Notes: generated from the sequence alone by a model not told the origin. A stretch of 64,000 nt of DNA from Palsa-504 sp963795795 (GCA_963795795.1 CAWCJS010000003.1:744001-808000); one strand, 5' to 3'; counted from the first letter of the stretch, positions 1 to 7,785 are shown. Program-made: numbers and translations.

Positions 1-720
1 CCACGGGCCTGCCACGTTCTGCTCGGAGTCGGTCATCTGGATCTCGGTGAGGGCCGGGTCGCGGGAGCTCCAGATGCCCATCGTGGGCGCCTGGACGGGC
101 GGGAGCTGGGGGGCCGGTCCGACCCACGACTCCGGCGGGACGTTGGCCCGGTACCAGTTCAGGCCCGGGGTGAGCGAGCCGTTCGCTTCGAGGTCGGCGA
201 TCACGCCGTCGGCGTCGGGGTGCCCGCCCCAGGCCCGGAAGTTGGCCCAGTCGTCCCCGGACAGCCAGCGCTCGGCGATGCCCGGGAACTGGAACAGCAG
301 CATGTACCAGGACTTCTCGCGCTGCCGCGGGGTACGCCGGAAGGTGGCCGGGTGGCCGACGGACAGTACGGCCAGGTGGTCGACGTGGTCGGGCACCAGG
401 GAGGCAAGCCCCCAGGCCAGCGCGGCACCCCAGTCGTGCCCCACGACGTGGGCCCGGTCGACCTTCTCCTGCGCGAGGACCGCCAGGACGTCGCCGGCCA
501 GATGCAACATCGAGTACGCCGAGACGTCCTCGGGCTTGTCGGATCGCCCGTAACCCCGCAGGTCCGGGACGATGACCCGGAAGCCTGCCTGCGCCAGCGC
601 CGGCACCTGGTGCCGCCAGAGCCGGCCGGAGTCGGGAAAGCCGTGCAGCAGCACGACCGGGTGCCCGTCCCCGGTGACCTCGTACTCGATTCCGACCCCA
701 CCCGCATCTACGCGGCTCAT
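1..720 (-). CDS. alpha/beta hydrolase, epoxide-hydrolase-like (3' end outside window)
   Basis: The translation opens MSRVDAGGVGIEYEVTGDG and shows the alpha/beta-hydrolase landmarks: LLHGFPDSGRLW (oxyanion HGFP), then VVGHDWGAALAWGLA, where the Asp of GHDWG is the nucleophile position of epoxide hydrolases and haloalkane dehalogenases rather than Ser. At least 240 codons are open and no stop is reached before position 1. The start is ATG 718-720 with AGGAGG just upstream. It lies 25 bp after the FAD oxidoreductase stop on the same strand, so the two are probably cotranscribed. Hydrolysis of an epoxide made by that neighbour is an attractive guess only. Confidence 0.85.
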   Translation of the reverse strand, partial: MSRVDAGGVGIEYEVTGDGHPVVLLHGFPDSGRLWRHQVPALAQAGFRVIVPDLRGYGRSDKPEDVSAYSMLHLAGDVLAVLAQEKVDRAHVVGHDWGAALAWGLASLVPDHVDHLAVLSVGHPATFRRTPRQREKSWYMLLFQFPGIAERWLSGDDWANFRAWGGHPDADGVIADLEANGSLTPGLNWYRANVPPESWVGPAPQLPPVQAPTMGIWSSRDPALTEIQMTDSEQNVAGPW

Positions 721-745
721 CCGGCCTCCTCCTATCGCCTGCGAG

Positions 746-2164
746 TCACGACACCACCGCGAGAATCTGCTCGCGGGTCGGGCCGAACGGCGGCTCCTCG
801 CGCCAGTCTGACCCTAGCTTGAGAATCTTGTCGCGCAGCCCGGGCTTGGCGAAGACCTCCGCGGGGGTCTGCAGTACGAACCGGATGTCGAAGTTGGCGC
901 GCACGCAGTCCGGGTCGCGCTCGAATGCGGTGTCGAGGGCCTTCTCCAGCTCGTACGCGGGGTCCGGCGAATCGTAGGTCGCGCCGCGCAGGCCGGCCTC
1001 GATCTCGCCGAGCCGGTGCCGGTCGGTGGCTAGCGTGGCGCGGTACCAGGGCTCGACGGCTTCGGCGGTGGCGGCGTGGAACGCGTCGGCGAACGCCGCC
1101 GGGTCGTCCAGGCCGGCCGCGCGCAACTGGTCCCGCAGGGTCAGGGCGTGCAGGATGCCGATCGACGCGCCGCGCCCGTTGGCGGGATTGGAGCACGCCC
1201 AGGAGTCGGCCACGGCCACCACGCCGGTCGCAACCGGCTGGCCGTCGACCACGAAGCAGCGGCTGCGGTCCTCCAGCCGGGCCATCACCTGGACCTCGTC
1301 CTCCAGCGGGGTGCCGTCCAGCCAGTGAGCCACCGTCGGGAGGCTGCGCACCACGGCCTCCCAGCGCGCCGCCTCGCGCAGCCGCCGCAGCGCGGGGTCC
1401 TTCGACCCGGTCACGAGCACGATGGCCCAGGTCCCGTTGTCCGCGGGCAGCGCGAGCGAGGTGAAGGTACCCCAGTCCATCTGGAGGGGCCCGCGCATGG
1501 CGGGCATCGATCCGTCCGCCGACCTGAAGTACCGCCCGTAGTACAGGAACCCGCTGTCTTCCAGCTCCTCGACGGGCGGGTGGGCGTCGATGCCGCGGAG
1601 CCAGGCGGGCAAGGCGGACCGGCGCCCGCTCATGTCGACCACCAGGTCGGCCGGGATGGACTCGCCCAGTCTCGTCCGTACGCCTATCACATGCGGGACG
1701 CCCGGGCGCGCCCGCGACCCGGTGACCAGGCCGACGACGACCGTACCGCGGCGGATCTCCACGCCGGGGGTCGACTCGGCGGCCGCGGCCAGTACGGCTT
1801 CCACCAGCGCGCGCCTGCCGGTGAGCCACTCGTAGCGCTCGTCTCCGTCCTGCCAGCCGCCGGTCAGCGCCGAGGGCAGCACGTCGCGGATCATGTTCAG
1901 CCGCAGCGCGCCGGCGGCCCGAAGCGCCTCGGCCACCCTAGGCAGTTCCGCCTCGACGACCGACCGGAACCCCGGCAGGAAGACGTGCCCCTGCCGGAAC
2001 TGGTTCAGCCCGGGGCGCTCCCAGCGCTCCCACGCCTGCCCCGGGTCGGGCGGGGGCGCGTCCGGATCGCGTTCGAGGACGGTGACCTGGTGACCGTCAC
2101 CGGCCAGAAGCATCGCGGCCCCCAGCGCCACCACTCCGGCCCCCACCACCACGATCCGCGCCAT
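746..2164 (-). CDS. FAD-dependent oxidoreductase (PHBH/epoxidase-like)
   Basis: 472 residues. The N-terminus ARIVVVGAGVVALGAAMLL is a Rossmann beta-alpha-beta FAD-binding fold with an acidic residue at the end of strand 2 (VLERD). Near residue 318 there is a GD-type motif variant, VADSWACSNPANGRG, that in PHBH-fold monooxygenases binds the FAD ribitol. Family knowledge suggests a flavin monooxygenase or epoxidase, but the substrate cannot be read from sequence. It is followed 25 bp later by an epoxide-hydrolase-like gene and preceded by a GNAT gene, all on the minus strand. No membrane segment or signal peptide is apparent. Confidence 0.8.
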   Translation of the reverse strand: MARIVVVGAGVVALGAAMLLAGDGHQVTVLERDPDAPPPDPGQAWERWERPGLNQFRQGHVFLPGFRSVVEAELPRVAEALRAAGALRLNMIRDVLPSALTGGWQDGDERYEWLTGRRALVEAVLAAAAESTPGVEIRRGTVVVGLVTGSRARPGVPHVIGVRTRLGESIPADLVVDMSGRRSALPAWLRGIDAHPPVEELEDSGFLYYGRYFRSADGSMPAMRGPLQMDWGTFTSLALPADNGTWAIVLVTGSKDPALRRLREAARWEAVVRSLPTVAHWLDGTPLEDEVQVMARLEDRSRCFVVDGQPVATGVVAVADSWACSNPANGRGASIGILHALTLRDQLRAAGLDDPAAFADAFHAATAEAVEPWYRATLATDRHRLGEIEAGLRGATYDSPDPAYELEKALDTAFERDPDCVRANFDIRFVLQTPAEVFAKPGLRDKILKLGSDWREEPPFGPTREQILAVVS

Positions 2165-2170
2165 GATCGA

Positions 2171-2344
2171 AGGCTAGGGGGTCCGGCCTGCGCGGCGGAA
2201 GCGGGTAACGGGCCCGAGATCCGCGCCGTGACCGGAGGCTAGGGTCCGGCCGTCCGGCGGAAGCGGGCCATGGCCCGAGATCCGCGTCGTGACAGGAGGC
2301 TACGAGGCCCGGCCCGCCCGGCGGAAGCGGGTCATGGGGCCGAG
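2171..2344. repeat. three tandem copies of the 3' end of the GNAT gene
   Basis: Units at 2171-2235, 2236-2296 and 2297-2344 share the core AGGCTA...GGCGGAAGCGGG. The third unit is the true 3' end of the GNAT gene. On the minus strand each unit still encodes a TRFRRAG-like tail ending in TAG (VTRFRRAGRTP, MARFRRTAGP, MTRFRRAGRAS). Units are 61-65 bp and degenerate. Confidence 0.85.
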
Positions 2345-2809
2345 TACGCCCGGCACCACCTCGAACGGGGTCAGCCCGAGCCGTTCGATGACCCGGATCG
2401 ACGCGGTGTTGCCCTCATCCACCTCGGCCAGCACCTCGGGCAGGCCCAGCGTGTCCAGGGCGTGCTCCACCACGGCCCGGGCGGCCTCGGTGGCGTATCC
2501 CCGCCCCCACGATCCGGGGGCCAGGCTGTAGAAGATCTCCAGCCCGAGATCCTCCAGCGGGCGCAGGCCGGCGGTACCGACCAGCTCCGCCCGGCCTTGC
2601 TCGTGGATCAGCCACAGGCCGTACCCGGCGGCGGCGAAGTCCCGCGAGCTGTCCTCGATGGCCTCGGTGACCTCATCCTCCGACATGATCCCGCCGTCGA
2701 ACAGGAACAGCCGCACCTCGGGCGCCGTCCAGTGGGCCATCAGCGCGGCTTGGTCGCGGAGCGTCACCGGACGCAGGACGAGGCGTTCCGTGGTCAGGAC
2801 GTGGTTCAC
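2300..2809 (-). CDS. GNAT family N-acetyltransferase (RimJ/RimL-like)
   Basis: 169 residues, the usual size for the family. It begins with LTTERLVLRPVTLRDQAAL, the typical start of RimJ/RimL-type acetyltransferases, and carries the acetyl-CoA loop SWGRGYATEAARA near residues 107-119, then NTASIRVIERLGL, a standard motif B/C ending. It would transfer an acetyl group from acetyl-CoA to an amine; the acceptor is unknown. It is divergent from the NrdJ-like gene at 2891. Its last codons and stop form one unit of a three-copy tandem repeat. Confidence 0.85.
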   Translation of the reverse strand: MNHVLTTERLVLRPVTLRDQAALMAHWTAPEVRLFLFDGGIMSEDEVTEAIEDSSRDFAAAGYGLWLIHEQGRAELVGTAGLRPLEDLGLEIFYSLAPGSWGRGYATEAARAVVEHALDTLGLPEVLAEVDEGNTASIRVIERLGLTPFEVVPGVLGPMTRFRRAGRAS

Positions 2810-2857
2810 GATCGTTACCCTACCTATCGCTGGTCAACGGGTAGATTGAGCACGTAG

Positions 2858-2872
2858 TATGAAGAATTCATA
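2858..2872. promoter_or_regulatory. perfect dyad TATGAA-GAA-TTCATA in divergent promoter region
   Basis: A 15-bp inverted repeat with 6-bp perfect arms lies 19 bp before the start of the NrdJ-like gene and 49 bp before the divergent GNAT start. The surroundings are the most AT-rich of this interval. A regulator-binding role is inferred from position and symmetry. It does not match the NrdR box I know. Confidence 0.4.
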
Positions 2873-2890
2873 TCTCAGTTCGGAGCCTTA

Positions 2891-3349
2891 ATGATGACGG
2901 TCGGTGATCGGCGGGTGCGGCGGGGCGTTCGGAGCAGAGTGATGACCATCGGCGGCCGGCGGAGCTTCGGGCACACCGTCACCGTGACCATCGGCGCTGA
3001 ACGGCTGTGCCTGACCGCCAACCAGCACGAGGACGGCGGCCTGGGGGAGGTCTTCATCCGGTGGGGCAAGCACGGCACCAGCGGCGCGGGCCTGCTTGAC
3101 ACCTACGCCGCGGCGCTGTCGGCCGGCCTGCGGCACCGGATCCCGCTGCCGGACCTGATCCGACCTGGGCTGGGCCTGTGGTTCACCCCTAACGGCCGCA
3201 CCGACGACCCGGAGATCCCGCGCGTGCGCTCAGCGGTCGACTACGTGACCCGGCGGCTGGCCATCGACTGGCTGCCGTACCCCGATCGCGCCGCGCTCGG
3301 CGTGTTCACCTCCGCCGAGCGCGGGGAGCGGGACCGGTGGTCGGCCTGA
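2891..3349 (+). CDS. stand-alone domain resembling the C-terminus of class II (B12) ribonucleotide reductase
   Basis: 152 residues. From about residue 28 the sequence follows the C-terminal domain of NrdJ: GEVFIRWGKHG, then a helix LLDTYAAALSAGLRH, FTPNGRTDDPEIP, AVDYVTRRLAIDWLP and RAALGVFT. No catalytic barrel, radical Cys or cobalamin site is present, so it cannot reduce nucleotides by itself. In NrdJ this region belongs to the redox/TSCPD-type tail, so a partner role is possible but inferred. Start ATG 2891 has CGGAG upstream; ATG 2942 is an alternative that removes 17 basic residues. Confidence 0.7.
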   Translation: MMTVGDRRVRRGVRSRVMTIGGRRSFGHTVTVTIGAERLCLTANQHEDGGLGEVFIRWGKHGTSGAGLLDTYAAALSAGLRHRIPLPDLIRPGLGLWFTPNGRTDDPEIPRVRSAVDYVTRRLAIDWLPYPDRAALGVFTSAERGERDRWSA

Positions 3350-3365
3350 CCGGTGGTCGGCCTGA
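3334..3365. repeat. 16-bp tandem duplication at a gene 3' end
   Basis: CCGGTGGTCGGCCTGA occurs twice in a row (3334-3349 and 3350-3365). The first copy contains the TGA stop of the NrdJ-like gene. Next to it, 3361-3374 reads CCTGACCGGTCAGG, a perfect palindrome that covers the stop of the convergent gene. Confidence 0.7.
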
Positions 3366-3369
3366 CCGG

Positions 3370-4839
3370 TCAGGACAGGCCCATCCGGCGCAGGAAGTCC
3401 CTGGCGGCCTTCGTCGCGTCCCTGACCCCCTGCAGGGGATCGGTCTCCTGCTCCAGGCGCAGGCCGGGAGGAAGGTGCACGCGGAAGTCTCCGGGGGAGG
3501 CCGGACCGGTGACGTCCCTCAGCTCGTAACGCCGCACCGGCCGGCCGCCCAGGTACGACGTCAGGGACAGCAGGATCCCCAGCTCGGCGTCCACCACCGC
3601 GACGGCGGGGGAGAACATCAGGGAGAGCGACCACGGCGCATCGCCGCGCGCCACGTTGACGCGGTACGCCGGGCGGTCCCTGGCCATCACGAGCGTCCCG
3701 TCGGACAGTCGGCACTCCAGCAGCCAGGAGGTGTCGGCGAGGTCCGCGAGGTCGCTGGGGAGCGGCTGAGGCGGCCCCGCGATCACCCGGTAGCGGTAGA
3801 CCCGCCAGCGGCGCCGTCCGTCACACGCGATCGTCTTCGGCCCGCGCGCCGGATCGTAGCGGTGGTCGATCTGGTACCGGCCGGGGCCGGCGATGCGGAG
3901 GGAGGAGACCAGGTGCGGGGCGGCCGCCGGTTCGCCCAGCGTGCTGGCGAGCAGGCCGAGCCCGCCGAACCCGGTCCGGCGCAGCGCGTCCGGTACCTGC
4001 TCCAGCAGGGCGCCGGGGTCGAGCCACTGGTGGAGCGTGGCGGCGAACGCGGCGGTACCGCTGCCGTGCAGCAGGTGCAGCACGTCGTCACCGACCGCGG
4101 GCCCGGCGAGCCTGCCGTCCGCTGACATCTCGGGCGCCGGGTCGTCGCGCGGCATGGCCGCGTCCGGATCGGCCGCGCTCGACGCCCGCCCGCGGCCGAA
4201 CGGTGAGTACCGGTGCCAGGCGTCCAGGCCGCCCGCGGTGATCCCCGCCGCGGTCTTCCAGGCCGCCACGAACGGATCGCCGGCGCCCGTCGACCGCAGG
4301 CTTTCGCCGACCCGGCTGCCCGGCGGCGGCATGAACTGCGCCGCGTCGATCACCGGGTTGACGTCCAGGCTGACCAGCTCGGTCACCTGGCGGCCTTCCT
4401 CTCGGGAGACGCGCAGCAGGATGCCGAGCTCGGCGTCCACGATGGCCTCGGTCCGGCCGATCCGGGAACGGGCGGCCCTGGTCACGTCTCTGAGGCTCTC
4501 CCGGGCCGTGACCACGACGTCCAGTGCCTCGCGACCGTAGGCTCGCACTGGGCCCCGGACTTCCAGCCGGGAGTCCCGCAGCAGCCAGGAGGGGCACAGC
4601 AGCGTGCGCAGCGGCGGCTCGGGGCCACCGACCCAGTGTTCCGTCCCGTCCGCCGCCCACGGAGGCAGCGTCCACGGGTGCTCGCCGTCGCAACCCCTGA
4701 TGCCCTCCGCCGTCTCCTCCCGGTACCGCCGGCCCGGTGCGACCAGCACGGTTGACCCGTCGTTCACCCTGGCCGAGATGCTGAGCCTGGTCCAGTCCGC
4801 CCGCTGCAGCAGCCCGATCACGTCGGGATGGCCGGTCAT
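3370..4839 (-). CDS. protein with two LolA/RseB-like repeats
   Basis: 489 residues starting MTGHPDVIGLLQRADW. Two halves carry matching signatures: EAIVDAELGILLRVSREEGRQ...FMPPPGSR and VAVVDAELGILLSLTSYLGGRP...VHLPPGLR. In actinobacteria the string DAELGILL with a following polar strand is typical of proteins related to LolA/RseB lipoprotein-binding folds, so I read an internal duplication of that fold. No signal peptide or lipobox is seen, unlike true LolA. The start ATG 4837-4839 overlaps the stop of the preceding PPOX fragment by ATGA, implying translational coupling. The function is unknown. Confidence 0.65.
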   Translation of the reverse strand: MTGHPDVIGLLQRADWTRLSISARVNDGSTVLVAPGRRYREETAEGIRGCDGEHPWTLPPWAADGTEHWVGGPEPPLRTLLCPSWLLRDSRLEVRGPVRAYGREALDVVVTARESLRDVTRAARSRIGRTEAIVDAELGILLRVSREEGRQVTELVSLDVNPVIDAAQFMPPPGSRVGESLRSTGAGDPFVAAWKTAAGITAGGLDAWHRYSPFGRGRASSAADPDAAMPRDDPAPEMSADGRLAGPAVGDDVLHLLHGSGTAAFAATLHQWLDPGALLEQVPDALRRTGFGGLGLLASTLGEPAAAPHLVSSLRIAGPGRYQIDHRYDPARGPKTIACDGRRRWRVYRYRVIAGPPQPLPSDLADLADTSWLLECRLSDGTLVMARDRPAYRVNVARGDAPWSLSLMFSPAVAVVDAELGILLSLTSYLGGRPVRRYELRDVTGPASPGDFRVHLPPGLRLEQETDPLQGVRDATKAARDFLRRMGLS

Positions 4840-5081
4840 GGCTGGGCTGAGCTGAACGATCCGTGCGGGAAGTAGCCGTCGACCGGGCCTGCCAGCGGCA
4901 GGCCATCCGCCGTCACCGTGGCCACCACGAGTAGCCGCAGGCCCTGCATGAGCTGGCACACCTGCACGGCAGACAAGCGGCGGTTCTCGGTGATGATCCC
5001 GCGCAGGTGCGGCCCCGCCGCGTCGGCGCTGCGGTCGAGCAACTGCTGCAGGCGGTCGACTTCCTCTGGCGTCTCCAGCAT
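4836..5081 (-). pseudogene. truncated pyridoxamine-5'-phosphate-oxidase-like (PPOX) protein
   Basis: 81 residues from MLETPEEVDRL. The end, LRLLVVATVTADGLPLAGPV followed by DGYFPHGSF, is the first beta-hairpin of PPOX/F420 split-barrel proteins, which normally run about 130-160 residues. Here the ORF stops eight residues later, and no other frame continues the barrel. The stop overlaps the start of the LolA-like gene (ATGA). It may survive as a short coupled leader protein, but a 3'-truncated gene is the simpler reading. Confidence 0.6.
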
Positions 5082-5124
5082 GTGCCGATTACACCAGATC
5101 CCGGGTCGGGGAGAGCGGGCGGCG

Positions 5125-5547
5125 CTAGAGGGCGGCGCCGCGTTGCTGGGGCGGACGGCTGATCCTGGCGGCAAACAGGTCGCGCAGGCTGACCACGCCC
5201 CGCACGGTGCGCCCTTCCACGACGGGGAGGTGGCGGAAGCCGTTCAGTAGCATCATCTGGGCGGCGTCCTCCACCGTGGTGTCGGGTCCGGTGGACTGCG
5301 GGTCGGCGGTCATCCACGCCGAGACCGCTACCGCGGTGAGGTCGGTCCCCGACGCCGCGGCCCTGAGCACGTCGCGCTCGGTGAGGATGCCGGCTAGGAA
5401 GGGCCCCTGCATCACGAGGGCGGAGCCTACCTTCTCCTGAACCATCGCGCCGGCCGCCTCAGCAACCGGGGTCTCCGGGCTGGTCGAGACCAATCGCGTG
5501 TGCATCACGTCGCCGACCGTCAGGCTCCGGCGGCCGTTGTCAGCCAC
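5125..5547 (-). CDS. CBS-domain pair protein
   Basis: 140 residues forming one Bateman module: CBS1 from LTVGDVMHTRLVSTSPETPV to GILTERDVLRAAA, CBS2 from VSAWMTADPQSTGPDTTVED to LPVVEGRTVRGVVSLRDLF. Such soluble pairs bind adenylyl nucleotides and usually sense energy state; ligand and partner are not visible here. The GTG start (5545-5547) lies inside the last codons of the upstream 80-residue gene, so the two are coupled. A longer upstream in-frame reading is out of character (Arg/Cys-rich) and was not used. Confidence 0.85.
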   Translation of the reverse strand: MADNGRRSLTVGDVMHTRLVSTSPETPVAEAAGAMVQEKVGSALVMQGPFLAGILTERDVLRAAASGTDLTAVAVSAWMTADPQSTGPDTTVEDAAQMMLLNGFRHLPVVEGRTVRGVVSLRDLFAARISRPPQQRGAAL

Positions 5548-5782
5548 TTTCGCCGATCTCGTACAGTTCCGAGTCGTCGTGCGGGGCGGCCGGCCCGGCC
5601 AGTTCTTCTGACAGCAGGCGCCATAGCGAACCTGCCCACGCCGATAGCTGCGGCCACCGCATCCAGAACACCTGGAGCGTCGTCTCGTCGAACTCGGCAT
5701 GCGCCTGATCAGGGCTTATGGTGCGGGTGAAGTCCTCGAGTTGGTGGATAAGGTCAAGGAACCGGTCGGCGTTATCATCCAT
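5540..5782 (-). CDS. small conserved-looking acidic protein of unknown function
   Basis: 80 residues, acidic, with a strong Shine-Dalgarno (GGAGGTGAT) directly before ATG 5780-5782. The sequence MDDNADRFLDLIHQLEDFTR suggests an amphipathic helix, and the middle is Trp-rich (VFWMRWPQLSAWAGSLWRLL). I do not recognise a family. It overlaps the CBS gene downstream by 8 bp, so the two proteins are likely made together. Confidence 0.65.
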   Translation of the reverse strand: MDDNADRFLDLIHQLEDFTRTISPDQAHAEFDETTLQVFWMRWPQLSAWAGSLWRLLSEELAGPAAPHDDSELYEIGESG

Positions 5783-6063
5783 CGATCACCTCCAGGGGGG
5801 CCAGCGGGGTTAGCCGCGGAAGCGCGCGGGACGTCGGAGACGCCAAGTGGGGGAATCCATACCCCGAAAGCGCATGGGCCAAGAGGCTGACCGCCGCATA
5901 TTTTCTGAGGTGGGACAAAAAATCAGCCCTTCGCCCGACAAAGCCGACAGATGACTTCAGCTGGCGTGACGGGCCGTAGGCGACGGGAGAAAAGACGCAG
6001 CGACATTCCCGGTAGTGGTAACTGAATGTGATCGAACCTTCCCCGTGCGTGCACCAACTGCGG

Positions 6064-6091
6064 TTGACATTGCCGCGATCGAGGGTAAGTT
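6064..6091 (+). promoter_or_regulatory. candidate housekeeping promoter TTGACA-16-TAAGTT
   Basis: A perfect -35 hexamer (6064-6069) is followed after 16 bp by TAAGTT (6086-6091), which fits TANNNT. It points towards the mannosyltransferase gene 443 bp downstream, so a long leader or a small RNA would result. Inferred from consensus only. Confidence 0.4.
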
Positions 6092-6493
6092 GCTGCTCAG
6101 GTCCAGCACCGGGCTCGTCAGCCGGACCTGCAGACTCGTCGGGTTTTAGGGCTACGCTACGGCCGGAGGCGCTCGCATCCAGCCGCCCTCGAGACTAGGC
6201 GTGGCCCGATCGGGCCGAACGGGTCTGGGACGCTCATCCGGCTGGATGGGGGGTTGGGCGTGGAAAGGGCCCGGGCAACCAGTAGACAACGGAGGCCGAG
6301 CCCGTTGCCAACGGGACGAACTCCGGTCCGAAGGTGCCGCCCGGGTCCTTTTCCTTTGGCTGAGAATGTCCCGCCTGCCCGGGTACGGGCACGAACCTGG
6401 TCGCCGGTTCGTTGTGACGGTCGCGGGAGCAGCGCCGCGCCGCGGTCGAGCCTGGGCGCGCGAGCACGGGGATATCATGTCCTGCACGTCCGT

Positions 6494-6511
6494 GGTTAAC
6501 GGCTGTTAACC
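6494..6511. promoter_or_regulatory. inverted repeat GGTTAAC-GGCT-GTTAACC before the mannosyltransferase gene
   Basis: Perfect 7-bp arms around a 4-bp spacer end 22 bp before the GTG start at 6534. The position fits an operator or a hairpin that affects translation of the downstream gene. The binding protein is unknown. Confidence 0.45.
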
Positions 6512-6533
6512 AGCGCAGCGATAGGCAGAGGTA

Positions 6534-7301
6534 GTGACTGAGGCACACCCAGCGGCCGATCCGCCGATCGGCCAGACGGTCATCGTCATGCCCACCTACA
6601 ACGAGAGGCAGAACCTGGAGTCGGTCGCCGGCCGGGTCAGGGCGGCGATGCCGGAGGCTGACCTGCTCGTGGTGGACGACAACAGCCCGGATGGCACCGG
6701 TGATATCGCGGACAAGCTGGCCGAGACCGACCCGCACGTGCAGGTCCTGCACCGGACGGAAAAGGCGGGCCTCGGCAAGGCTTACATCGCCGGGTTCGGC
6801 TGGGCGCTGGAGCGCGGCTACGACGTGATCGTGGAGATGGACGCGGACGGCTCGCACCTGCCCGAGCACCTGCCTAACCTGGTCGGCGCCCTGGCCCACG
6901 CGGACCTGGCCATCGGGTCCCGGTGGACGAGCGGCGGTCGCGTGCTTAACTGGCCGAAGTCCCGCCTGGTGCTCTCCCGGGGCGCCAACATCTACACCGG
7001 GCTCATGCTGGGCGTGGACGTTCGCGACGCGACCGCGGGGTTCCGCGCCTACCGGGCCTCCACCCTGCGGACCATCAGCCTGGACCAGGTCCAGTCGACC
7101 GGCTACTGCTTCCAGATCGACCTGACGCTGCGGGTCGCCGACGCGGGCCTGCGGATCGTCGAAGTGCCGATCACGTTCGTGGAACGCGAGCATGGCGCCA
7201 GCAAGATGAGCAACAGCATCATCATGGAGGCGTTCTGGCGGGTCGCGCAGTGGGGAGTAGCCAGAAGGCTCCGCCAGCTCAGGTCGCGTCGGACCGGCTG
7301 A
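6534..7301 (+). CDS. polyprenol-phosphate mannosyltransferase (Ppm1/DPM1-like, GT2)
   Basis: 255 residues. The GT2 landmarks are present: VIVMPTYNERQNLE at the N-terminus, VVDDNSPDGTG, the DXD-type EMDADGSH near residue 100, and TAGFRAYR with SKMSNSIIMEA at the C-terminus, as in dolichol- and polyprenol-phosphate mannose synthases. It would transfer mannose from GDP-mannose to polyprenyl phosphate at the inner face of the membrane, feeding lipoglycan synthesis and protein mannosylation. There is no N-terminal Lnt-type acyltransferase half as in mycobacterial Ppm1, so that half must be elsewhere. GTG start 6534 follows AGAGG. Confidence 0.9.
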   Translation: MTEAHPAADPPIGQTVIVMPTYNERQNLESVAGRVRAAMPEADLLVVDDNSPDGTGDIADKLAETDPHVQVLHRTEKAGLGKAYIAGFGWALERGYDVIVEMDADGSHLPEHLPNLVGALAHADLAIGSRWTSGGRVLNWPKSRLVLSRGANIYTGLMLGVDVRDATAGFRAYRASTLRTISLDQVQSTGYCFQIDLTLRVADAGLRIVEVPITFVEREHGASKMSNSIIMEAFWRVAQWGVARRLRQLRSRRTG

Positions 7302-7338
7302 ATAGGTCGCGCGGAACCGGCTGAATAACGCGGAGGGC

Positions 7339-7725
7339 CTAGGCGCTCCGGCGGTGCGGCTGATTCGTGCCGAGGGTCTCGCCGCGCTCGGCGCTGCGGC
7401 GCTCCCTGATCACCTCGAGCCGCTCGGCCAGGACCGCTTCGAGATCCTCGACCGTGCGCCGCTCCATGAGCATGTCCCAGTGGCTGCGCGGCGGCTTCGC
7501 CTTCTTCGGGGACGGGGATTCCCCGGTGGCGGCGATGGCGATAGAACCGCAGACACGGCATTCCCACGTGGCAGGAAGTTCCGCCTCCGCCGCGAACGGC
7601 ACGCTAAAATGATGTCCGTTCGGGCAGTCGAAGGCGACGTCCTGACGGGGCGCCAGGTCGGTGTTCCTGTCGTTCTCGTAGCTCGTCGCACCGAGCCGGG
7701 TGCCGCGAAGTGCGCGTTCGGCCAT
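7339..7725 (-). CDS. rbpA: RNA polymerase-binding protein RbpA
   Basis: 128 residues opening MAERALRGTRLGATSYENDR, the hallmark RbpA N-terminus, then CPNGHHFSVPF, ATWECRVCG, and a C-terminal RSHWDMLMERRTVEDLEAVL helix that in RbpA binds sigma domain 2. One of the zinc Cys pairs (CPNGH/CRVCG) is visible. RbpA stabilises the principal sigma factor on RNA polymerase and is found only in actinobacteria. The start ATG 7723-7725 has GGGAGG 9 bp upstream. A sigma-R-type promoter lies in front of it. Confidence 0.95.
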   Translation of the reverse strand: MAERALRGTRLGATSYENDRNTDLAPRQDVAFDCPNGHHFSVPFAAEAELPATWECRVCGSIAIAATGESPSPKKAKPPRSHWDMLMERRTVEDLEAVLAERLEVIRERRSAERGETLGTNQPHRRSA

Positions 7726-7758
7726 GCTTACTGCCTCCCAGAAGCGGTCTTGTTGTGC

Positions 7759-7785
7759 AACGCTGGGTACCCGGACAAGATTCCC
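7759..7785 (-). promoter_or_regulatory. sigma-R-type promoter of rbpA: GGGAAT-N18-GTT
   Basis: On the minus strand GGAAT (7780-7784) is separated by exactly 18 bp from GTT (7759-7761). This matches the established sigma-R consensus GGAAT-N18-GTT. A transcript would start near 7752, leaving a leader of about 27 nt. rbpA is a known sigma-R target in Streptomyces. Confidence 0.75.

Larger units (their letters stand above)
5783..6533. other. 751-bp intergenic region
   Basis: No convincing protein gene or tRNA is seen; the open frames here are short and compositionally odd. The region holds a promoter-like pair at 6064-6091 and a strong dyad at 6494-6511, described separately. The left part (about 5890-6060) is richer in A/T than the genes around it. 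I recognise no riboswitch class. Confidence 0.6.

Noticed and set aside
3361..3374. Palindrome CCTGACCGGTCAGG between convergent genes as a terminator
   Set aside because: The palindrome has no loop and no U-tract, so a stable RNA hairpin is unlikely; it is better explained as part of the local duplication and stop codons.
6005..6009. GGAAT on the minus strand of the 5.8-6.5 kb gap as another sigma-R promoter
   Set aside because: No GTT at the required 18-bp distance; only an ECF-like CGTC nearby.
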